A stretch of DNA of 12,141 nucleotides from an uncultured Lachnospiraceae bacterium (GTDB lineage: Bacteria; Bacillota; Clostridia; Lachnospirales; Lachnospiraceae). Both the position numbers and the translations under genes were made by a program. This document shows, piece by piece, positions 7,305 to 12,141 of the stretch (positions are counted from its first letter, which is position 1; each line of letters begins with the position of its first letter). The stretch lies in NCBI GenBank assembly GCA_905236615.1, contig CAJORC010000017.1:1-12141 (forward strand), read 5' to 3'. The notes under the pieces were generated by a model, which did not search any database, was not told where the DNA came from, and was given only the letters and a program-made list of their open reading frames with translations.

Positions 7305-7333
7305 TTGCGTTGGTTTAAATAAAGTGATATACT
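7305..7333 (+). promoter_or_regulatory. Extended -10 promoter for rplS
   Basis: TATACT at 7328-7333 matches the -10 at 5 of 6 and is preceded by TGA at 7325-7327, an extended -10. TTGCGT at 7305-7310 is a partial -35 (TTG kept) at 17-base spacing. The predicted start near 7340 is just ahead of the first leader hairpin. No terminator lies between trmD and this site, so read-through from trmD is also possible. Confidence 0.62.
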
Positions 7334-7339
7334 TAAAAA

Positions 7340-7503
7340 TTGTGAGACTCGAATAGGCGAGTCTTTAGGAGATGGTCCTCTGGTGCCGGTCTATAAAAGA
7401 GATAGATCACTAATGGCATTTAAGAACGTCAAATAACGAAAGTATTGCAGAGTCTTTATTAAAACAAAACAATACTGACGTACAGTTTATATGGAGGTTC
7501 TAA
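7340..7503 (+). promoter_or_regulatory. Structured 5' leader of rplS (candidate L19 autoregulatory leader)
   Basis: The gap before rplS is rich in helices. P1 is AGACTCG 7345-7351 with CGAGTCT 7358-7364. A small AGGA/TCCT hairpin lies at 7367-7379. P2 is GTGCC 7383-7387 with GGCAT 7415-7419, enclosing GGTCTAT 7388-7394 paired with ATAGATC 7402-7408. P3 is ACGTC 7426-7430 with GACGT 7477-7481, enclosing AGTATTG 7441-7447 paired with CAATACT 7470-7476. The ribosome site GGAGG is at 7493-7497. GAGTCTTTA occurs at both 7359-7367 and 7450-7458, so the 5' arm of P1 has two possible partners. L19 leader RNAs are known in low-GC Gram-positives, but I cannot confirm membership by eye. Autoregulation by L19 is inference. 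Confidence 0.6.
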
Positions 7504-7857
7504 ATGAACAACGAAGCAATTATCAAAGAAATCGAAGCAGCTCAGTTAAAGGCTGAAGCACCTCAGATCAAAGTCGGTGACACAGTACGTGTACACAACA
7601 GGATCAAGGAAGGTGAGAAGTCCAGAATTCAGATCTTCGAAGGAACAATCATCAAGATTCAGGGTGGAAGCAACAGAGTTACTTTCACTGTAAGAAAGAC
7701 TTCTAACGGTGTTGGAGTTGAGAAGACATTCCCTCTTCACTCACCTAACGTAGAGAAGGTTGATGTAGTTCGTTCAGGTAAAGCAAGAAGAGCTAAACTC
7801 TTCTACCTTAGAAAACTTACAGGTAAAAAGGCTAAGCTTAAGGAAATCGTTGACTGA
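7504..7857 (+). CDS. rplS: 50S ribosomal protein L19
   Basis: L19 sits at the 30S-50S interface of the large subunit and contributes to an inter-subunit bridge. The 117-residue protein matches family length. It has an N-terminal helix ([15 protein letters not shown]), then the SH3-like barrel: [14 protein letters not shown] at 24-37, [15 protein letters not shown] at 41-55, [20 protein letters not shown] at 62-81, and the basic [22 protein letters not shown] at 90-111. GGAGG at 7493-7497 fixes the start. It has its own promoter and a long structured leader, and it ends at a strong terminator, so it is probably transcribed largely as a single gene. This suits a ribosomal protein needed in greater amount than its neighbours TrmD and RimM. 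Confidence 0.98.
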   Translation: MNNEAIIKEIEAAQLKAEAPQIKVGDTVRVHNRIKEGEKSRIQIFEGTIIKIQGGSNRVTFTVRKTSNGVGVEKTFPLHSPNVEKVDVVRSGKARRAKLFYLRKLTGKKAKLKEIVD

Positions 7858-7879
7858 GCGTAGTTTCGTAAAAACACTG

Positions 7880-7914
7880 AAGACGGGGAAATGCGTTGCA
7901 CTCCCCGTCTTTTT
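7880..7914 (+). terminator. Intrinsic terminator after rplS
   Basis: AAGACGGGGA (7880-7889) pairs perfectly with TCCCCGTCTT (7902-7911) over 10 positions. The loop can close further by TGC/GCA (7892-7894 with 7898-7900). A T run TTTTT at 7910-7914 follows. It lies 22 bases after the rplS stop and is the strongest terminator in the window. Confidence 0.93.
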
Positions 7915-7924
7915 ATTATAATAT
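7896..7924 (+). promoter_or_regulatory. Possible promoter for the lepB-rbgA-lepB-rnhB run
   Basis: A perfect TATAAT lies at 7917-7922, in the T-rich tail of the rplS terminator. The only nearby -35 candidate is TTGCAC at 7896-7901, inside the terminator loop. It is 15 bases from TATAAT, or 17 bases from the weaker TAATAT at 7919-7924. The genes behind a strong terminator need a promoter, and this is the best one visible before lepB. Confidence 0.38.
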
Positions 7925-7961
7925 TGTTTATAGTGAGATTTAAATATTTCAAGGAGGCTGT

Positions 7962-8549
7962 ATGCGCAGAGGACGCAGAGGTGGTCTTTCCTTTTATCAG
8001 AGAAAGAAAAAAATTTCAAACGAACGTGTTGCGGAGATAATGTCGTGGGTCTTTGTAGTTCTGCTGGGTTTTCTCCTTTCATTTTTTACTATTTATACTG
8101 TCGGTGTGAAAACTACTGTTATGGGTGGTTCGATGGAAACCGGACTTCATAACGGTCAGGTTGTTTATATGAACAGGATAATATACAGCTTCAAGGCTCC
8201 GGCAAGAGGAGATGTTGTTGTATTTAAGCCAAATGGAAATGATAACGCACATTATTCCATAAAAAGAGTGGTTGCTGTACCGGGTGATAAGATATATATA
8301 TACGAGGGTGTTTTATATCTTAACGGCGAAGCTCAGGAAGATATGTTTATAGATAAAATTGCAGATGCCGGCATTGCGTCTGAAGAAATAACCCTGAAAG
8401 CAGATGAATTTTTCCTTATGGGTGACAATGTAAACAACTCAGAGGATTCAAGAAGCCCGAATCTCGGACTGGTTATGAGAAACCATATAGTCGGGCAGGC
8501 ATGGCTTCATCTTGCAAGCGGTAATGAAGGTATGGGAAGAGTAAAATAA
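7962..8549 (+). CDS. lepB: Signal peptidase I (first of two LepB paralogues)
   Basis: Type I signal peptidase removes signal peptides from exported pre-proteins at the outer face of the membrane by a Ser/Lys dyad. The 195-residue protein starts with a very basic cytoplasmic tail (about 1-22, nine Arg and Lys in the first 17), then one membrane segment at about 27-48, then the S26 catalytic domain outside. The nucleophile is S57 in GGSMETGL; the usual Pro after SM is replaced (SMET rather than SMxP). The general base is K101 in YSIKRVVAVPGD at 98-109. The C-terminal box is GDNVNNSEDSR at 154-164. The S-K spacing of 44 fits Gram-positive SipS-type enzymes. AAGGAGG at 7951-7957 supports ATG 7962. 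It follows the rplS terminator and lies one base before rbgA. A second paralogue follows rbgA. Confidence 0.92.
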   Translation: MRRGRRGGLSFYQRKKKISNERVAEIMSWVFVVLLGFLLSFFTIYTVGVKTTVMGGSMETGLHNGQVVYMNRIIYSFKAPARGDVVVFKPNGNDNAHYSIKRVVAVPGDKIYIYEGVLYLNGEAQEDMFIDKIADAGIASEEITLKADEFFLMGDNVNNSEDSRSPNLGLVMRNHIVGQAWLHLASGNEGMGRVK

Positions 8550-8550
8550 T

Positions 8551-9402
8551 ATGGCAAATAACAGTTACAATTGGTATCCGGGACACATGACAAAAGCAAG
8601 GCGCGCAATGGAGGAAGATGTAAAGCTTGTCGACCTTCTTATCGAGCTTCTTGATGCGAGATGCCCGCTGGCTACCAGAAACCCTGATATAGATAGAATA
8701 GGTGCAGGAAAAGCAAGACTTATACTGCTGAATAAGTCTGACCTTTCAGACAGAAAAACAAATGAAGACTGGATTGAATATTTTAAGAAAAGAGATATCA
8801 CTGCGGTTCTTCTGAATGCCCAGAGGGGTGAAGGGATGAAGCTGATAAATTCATCCGTGGAAAAAGCCTGTAAGGAAAAAATTGAGAGAAATAAGAAAAA
8901 GGGAATCATCAACAGACCTATGCGAGCCATGGTCGTTGGTATACCGAATGTCGGAAAGTCGACTTTTATAAATTCGTATGCAAAAAGAGCTGTAGCAAAA
9001 ACCGGTAATAAACCGGGAGTGACAAAGGGCAAGCAGTGGATCAGAATGTCAAAGACGCTTGAACTTCTTGATACACCCGGAATTCTCTGGCCTAAGATAG
9101 ATGATGATTATGCCGGATTTTGTCTTGCAATGATCGGTTCGATGAACGATGATATTATAAATACCGATGAAATGACAGAACGCTTTATTAAGCTTATGCA
9201 GGAAAAGCATCCGCAGCTTCTTGATGAGAAATATTCGATAACACCGGAAATGAGTTTTGTTGAGGCACTTGAAGCTGTGGCTAAAGGCAGAAATGCATTG
9301 AAGAGCGGAGGTATAGCAGATACCGAAAAGGCTTTGAAATTCATAATAGATGATTTCAGAAGCGGAAAGATAGGGCATATTTCATTAGAGGAGCCGTTCT
9401 AA
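8551..9402 (+). CDS. rbgA: Ribosome biogenesis GTPase RbgA (YlqF)
   Basis: RbgA is a GTPase for late assembly of the 50S subunit, needed for correct incorporation of several late r-proteins. The 283-residue protein shows the circularly permuted GTPase order of the YlqF/YawG family. G4 NKSD at 61-64 precedes G1 GIPNVGKS at 130-137, with G2 around KPGVTKGKQW at 154-163 and G3 DTPGILWPK at 174-182. The N-terminal WYPGHMTKARRAM at 8-20 is the family signature. The remaining C-terminal residues from about 190 form the helical RNA-binding domain. The start ATG 8551 is one base after the lepB stop, so coupling is likely; the ribosome site (GGGAAGAG at about 8535) is moderate. The order rplS-lepB-rbgA-rnhB parallels B. 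subtilis and puts an assembly factor beside an r-protein gene. Confidence 0.97.
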   Translation: MANNSYNWYPGHMTKARRAMEEDVKLVDLLIELLDARCPLATRNPDIDRIGAGKARLILLNKSDLSDRKTNEDWIEYFKKRDITAVLLNAQRGEGMKLINSSVEKACKEKIERNKKKGIINRPMRAMVVGIPNVGKSTFINSYAKRAVAKTGNKPGVTKGKQWIRMSKTLELLDTPGILWPKIDDDYAGFCLAMIGSMNDDIINTDEMTERFIKLMQEKHPQLLDEKYSITPEMSFVEALEAVAKGRNALKSGGIADTEKALKFIIDDFRSGKIGHISLEEPF

Positions 9403-9426
9403 GGTAACGGATATCAGGAGGGGGTT

Positions 9427-9945
9427 TTGAAGAAGGTAATAAGGTTCAGCTTATACATACTGCTTGTACTCCTGCTCACGGGAATCGTGAAGACCTTTGT
9501 ATTTCAGAGGGCGATCGTTGATGGGGACTCAATGATGAATACATTGAGAAATGGAGACAATCTTATCGTAAGTAAGCTGGATTCATTCAGTGGAAAATAT
9601 AAGAGATTTGATATTGTGGTCTTTCCGTATGGCAATTCGCATGATGTTTATTATATTAAGAGAATTATAGGAATGCCCGGAGAAACGGTAAAGATCGAGA
9701 ATGGTTCGATATATATCGATGACATTATGCTGATAGAGCATTTCGGGAAAGAAACGATAAATGACGGTGGCCGAGCTTCAAATTCACTTGTGCTGGGTAC
9801 GGATGAATATTTTGTTCTTGGTGATAACAGGAACGCAAGTCTGGACTCGAGAACATCGCAGGTCGGTAACGTCAAAAAGAAAGACATTATAGGCAAGGTT
9901 GTGCTCAGAATATGGCCGCTGAATACATTCGGCGGGGTAAAATGA
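9427..9945 (+). CDS. lepB: Signal peptidase I (second LepB paralogue, TTG start)
   Basis: This is another type I signal peptidase, 172 residues, clearly different in sequence from the one 880 bases upstream. It has only a short N-terminal tail (MKKVIRF), a membrane segment at about 7-25, then the catalytic domain. The nucleophile is S35 in VDGDSMMNTL at 31-40, the general base is K78 in YYIKRIIGMPGE at 75-86, and the C-terminal box GDNRNASLDSR at 132-142 is closer to consensus than in the first copy. The start is TTG 9427, supported by AGGAGGGGG at 9416-9424 and by the need to keep the membrane segment; the first in-frame ATG lies past the nucleophile. It lies between rbgA and rnhB with short gaps, probably in one operon. 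Different substrates or expression levels for the two enzymes are inference. Confidence 0.92.
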   Translation: MKKVIRFSLYILLVLLLTGIVKTFVFQRAIVDGDSMMNTLRNGDNLIVSKLDSFSGKYKRFDIVVFPYGNSHDVYYIKRIIGMPGETVKIENGSIYIDDIMLIEHFGKETINDGGRASNSLVLGTDEYFVLGDNRNASLDSRTSQVGNVKKKDIIGKVVLRIWPLNTFGGVK

Positions 9946-9964
9946 TCGAAGGGAAATAAGGCAG

Positions 9965-10630
9965 TTGACTAAAAAAGAAGAACGTGAAGAAAAGAGAAGG
10001 CTGAAACTTGAAGCCGAAAAAGAGCGGATGTATGCCATGTTTTCCTATGAGAGAGAATGTGGGGAAAATCTTGCAATCTGCGGGATAGATGAAGTTGGAA
10101 GAGGACCTTTGGCGGGGCCTGTTTATGCGGCAGCAGTAATCTTGCCGAAAGACTGTGATATTCTTTACATAAACGATTCAAAGAAGCTTTCCGAAAAAAA
10201 GAGAGAGGCTTTATCCGCCGAAATAAAAGAAAAAGCGGTCGCATGGGCTATTGGAGTAGCAGATAACAGGCGTATTGATGAGATAAATATCCTTCAGGCT
10301 ACTTACGAAGCCATGCGTCAAGCTATTAAGAAATTGGAAATAAAACCCGATATATTATTAAACGATGCTGTTACAATTCCTCTTGTGGATATAAAACAGG
10401 TTCCGATAATAAAGGGCGATGCTAAAAGTGCAACAATAGCAGCTGCGAGCATAGTTGCTAAAGTGGCAAGAGATGCGCTTATGGCTGAATACGCTGAAGA
10501 ATATCCGGGATATGGCTTCGAAAGAAATAAGGGGTATGGTACGGCAGAACATATTGCAGCTATTAAGGAAATGGGTGTAACGCCGATACATAGAATGTCC
10601 TTCCTTAAGGGGATTTTGGAGCGAAAATGA
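9965..10630 (+). CDS. rnhB: Ribonuclease HII
   Basis: RNase HII cleaves the RNA strand of RNA-DNA hybrids and nicks at single ribonucleotides in DNA, starting ribonucleotide excision repair. From TTG 9965 the protein has 221 residues. A charged helical N-terminal extension (about 1-30) precedes the catalytic domain, as in several Bacillota enzymes. Catalytic acidic residues are D42 and E43 in GIDEVGRGPLAGPV at 40-53, D134 in LLNDAV, and D152 in IKGDAKS; the spacings match the D16/E17/D108/D126 set of E. coli. The GRG motif is at 45-47 and NKGYGTAEH at 188-196. The TTG start has weak sites (GGGA at 9951-9954, TAAGG at 9957-9961). An in-frame ATG at 10028 would drop 21 residues, so the N-terminus is less certain than the identity. 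Its stop overlaps the next ATG (ATGA at 10627-10630). Confidence 0.96.
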   Translation: MTKKEEREEKRRLKLEAEKERMYAMFSYERECGENLAICGIDEVGRGPLAGPVYAAAVILPKDCDILYINDSKKLSEKKREALSAEIKEKAVAWAIGVADNRRIDEINILQATYEAMRQAIKKLEIKPDILLNDAVTIPLVDIKQVPIIKGDAKSATIAAASIVAKVARDALMAEYAEEYPGYGFERNKGYGTAEHIAAIKEMGVTPIHRMSFLKGILERK

Positions 10631-12141
10631 ATATTACGATAAATGCCAATACCGGAATATATCAGACCGGCAATCAGATAAGTGGTGAAAGACAGGTTAT
10701 AAGCGAAAGCTCTTCGTCACCGGCAGCGCTTGTAAGCTCCGGAGATCTGTCGTCGCTTAAAGCCGGAGATATATTTACAGGTCAGATAAGCGGAATGAAT
10801 GATGACGGTTCGGTCGCAATTCTTCTTGCAAATAACAGAACACTAAATGCAAAGCTTTCATCAAATCTTTTGTTAAATCAGGGTCAGATTATGTCCTTTC
10901 AGGTTAAAGGAGCTACATCTTCATCGCTGACCCTTACCCCTTTATATGAAAATTTAGATAATAATTCGGCTGCCGCAAAAGCTCTTATGGCTGCCGATCT
11001 TCCAGTTACGGCAGGAAATGTTGATATGGTTAATGCCATGATGGAGAGAGGTCTTCCTATTGACACTAATGCCCTTCAGGGAATGGCATCGACCGCGTCG
11101 GCATATCCTTCAGCAAATCCGGCATCAATTGTCCAGATGACCCAGCTGGGGATCCCGCTAACTGAAGAAAATGTGCAGCAGTTTGAGGCTTATAAAGAAG
11201 GACAATATAAAATAGCCGATGGTGTTGATAATCTCGCAAAAGGCTTTAGTGAACTGAGCTCGGAGTCTGTATCAATGAACAGAGCGGTTCTGGATGTTTT
11301 CAATGAACAGCCGGATGCAAAATTGATGCAGGCTGTGAATGAAGCAATGAATGGTGACAGCTCGAAGCTTATAAATCTGATAGAGTCAGAAGGAAAGCCA
11401 GTCTTAAATGCGGAAGGTGCGCTGAACGCAGAAACCGCTGAAAATATCGGAGATGGACGGAATACTTTAGCGCCCGAACTGGCTGCCGGGGCTGAGGAAA
11501 ACAACACTGCAGCTATAAAAGAGAATCCTCAGGAACTACAGCAGAACGGTGAAACGGCTGAAACCTTAAAAAATAATGAAAGCGCTGTACAGGAAAATCC
11601 TGTAAATGTGAAGCCGGATAGCAATCTGAGTCTGCCCGGTCATGTGACGGATAATATATTGCTGCTCATGGGTTCCGATGGTGCAAAAAATTTCGCCGAA
11701 CTTATGAATAAAGCGGGTTATCCCGAAGAACTGACACAGAAGATAGCAGCCGGACAGATATCGTCAAAACAGCTGCTGGATATTATCCACGCGTCGATGA
11801 ATGGGGGTAATGCGTCTAATTTCAAAGGAGAACAGACTCTTAACGCGTTAAAGGAAATGATAGGTTCTGAGCCATATCAGCATCTGGTGCATAATGAGAT
11901 AGTAAAGCAGTTTCTTTTAGAGCCGGAGAATGTTTCAAACCAGGATAAGGTAAGACAGTATTATCAAAGGATCGCAGAAGAGGCTGAAGAGGCGATAAAT
12001 CTTCTGAAGGCGACAGGCAGAGGTGACACAACACTTGCACAGGGAATGCAGAACCTTAAGGAAAATATTGATTTTATGAATGGAATGAATATGGCAATGA
12101 CCTATATCCAGCTGCCGCTAAAAATGAATGATGCTGCTTCA
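10627..12141 (+). CDS. FliK-like flagellar hook-length control protein (YlqG-like), 3' end outside window
   Basis: The frame is open without a stop from ATG 10627 to the window end, 505 codons. It overlaps the rnhB stop by four bases (ATGA), and GGAG at 10618-10621 is a good ribosome site. Residues of about 44-106 look like a small beta-rich domain (LKAGDIFTGQISGMNDDGSVAILL). Residues of about 120-180 hold two related helical repeats: LMAADLPVTAGNVDMVNAMM and MTQLGIPLTEENVQQFEAY. Residues of about 260-335 are a low-complexity Ala/Glu/Asn/Gln linker. A helical section follows, and the visible end MTYIQLPLKMNDAAS (491-505) resembles the start of the FliK C-terminal domain. The gene after rnhB in B. 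subtilis (ylqG) is likewise FliK-like, followed by the FlhB-like ylqH. No signal peptide or Cys residue is seen. Motif plus synteny make FliK-like probable but not proven; a true FliK usually sits in a flagellar operon. Confidence 0.72.
   Translation, partial: MNITINANTGIYQTGNQISGERQVISESSSSPAALVSSGDLSSLKAGDIFTGQISGMNDDGSVAILLANNRTLNAKLSSNLLLNQGQIMSFQVKGATSSSLTLTPLYENLDNNSAAAKALMAADLPVTAGNVDMVNAMMERGLPIDTNALQGMASTASAYPSANPASIVQMTQLGIPLTEENVQQFEAYKEGQYKIADGVDNLAKGFSELSSESVSMNRAVLDVFNEQPDAKLMQAVNEAMNGDSSKLINLIESEGKPVLNAEGALNAETAENIGDGRNTLAPELAAGAEENNTAAIKENPQELQQNGETAETLKNNESAVQENPVNVKPDSNLSLPGHVTDNILLLMGSDGAKNFAELMNKAGYPEELTQKIAAGQISSKQLLDIIHASMNGGNASNFKGEQTLNALKEMIGSEPYQHLVHNEIVKQFLLEPENVSNQDKVRQYYQRIAEEAEEAINLLKATGRGDTTLAQGMQNLKENIDFMNGMNMAMTYIQLPLKMNDAAS

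Noticed and set aside
7372..7413. 13-codon leader peptide frame (ATG 7372 to TAA 7411-7413) in the rplS leader, preceded directly by AGGAG
   Set aside because: The ribosome-site spacing is zero, the peptide is unremarkable, and the bases are better explained by the leader helices.
7298..7503. T-box or common metabolite riboswitch in the trmD-rplS gap
   Set aside because: No T-box core sequence or familiar riboswitch core is visible, and the downstream gene is a ribosomal protein, which favours an r-protein leader.
1..12141. Mobile elements, CRISPR arrays, phage genes, tRNA or SRP RNA genes
   Set aside because: I found no transposase, integrase, spaced direct repeats or cloverleaf-like RNA. 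The window is almost filled by conserved co-oriented genes.

Overview
This window holds a dense, all-plus-strand run of housekeeping genes from a moderate-GC Bacillota, most likely a motile member of the Lachnospiraceae (Clostridia). The assignment rests on three things: the gene order rimM-trmD-rplS-lepB-rbgA-rnhB; the protein flavours (short FtsY, YlxM next to Ffh, a KhpA-type KH protein after rpsP); and a FliK-like gene directly after rnhB, as ylqG follows rnhB in Bacillus subtilis. The family call is inference from recalled gene orders and sequences. No genus can be fixed by eye.

Layout. Positions 1-1519 are the C-terminal half of smc (chromosome condensation), which enters from outside the window. 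It is followed by ftsY (SRP receptor) and, almost touching it, ilvA (threonine ammonia-lyase with a C-terminal ACT domain). A 13-bp inverted repeat follows ilvA and contains the -35 box of a near-consensus promoter, which drives ylxM-ffh (signal recognition particle). A second promoter starts rpsP-khpA-rimM-trmD, a translation module of ribosomal protein S16, an RNA-binding KH protein, a 16S maturation factor and the tRNA m1G37 methyltransferase. rplS (L19) has its own extended -10 promoter and a roughly 160-nt leader with several strong helices, and it ends in a textbook terminator. Next come a type I signal peptidase, the 50S assembly GTPase RbgA, a second type I signal peptidase, ribonuclease HII, and the first 505 codons of a FliK-like gene that runs off the window end.

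How the genes fit together. FtsY, Ffh and YlxM target nascent secretory and membrane proteins. The two LepB paralogues cleave signal peptides after export. S16, L19, RimM, TrmD, KhpA and RbgA serve ribosome assembly and decoding. SMC and RNase HII serve chromosome upkeep. IlvA is the metabolic outlier.

I see no mobile element, CRISPR array, tRNA or rRNA, and no stretch over 300 bases without a gene. I found no clearly new biological system. The best candidates for undescribed biology are the structured rplS leader with a repeated GAGTCTTTA element that permits alternative pairing, and the fused inverted repeat/promoter before ylxM. Smaller leads are a Glu in place of the expected general-base Asp of TrmD and the FliK-like gene coupled to rnhB.
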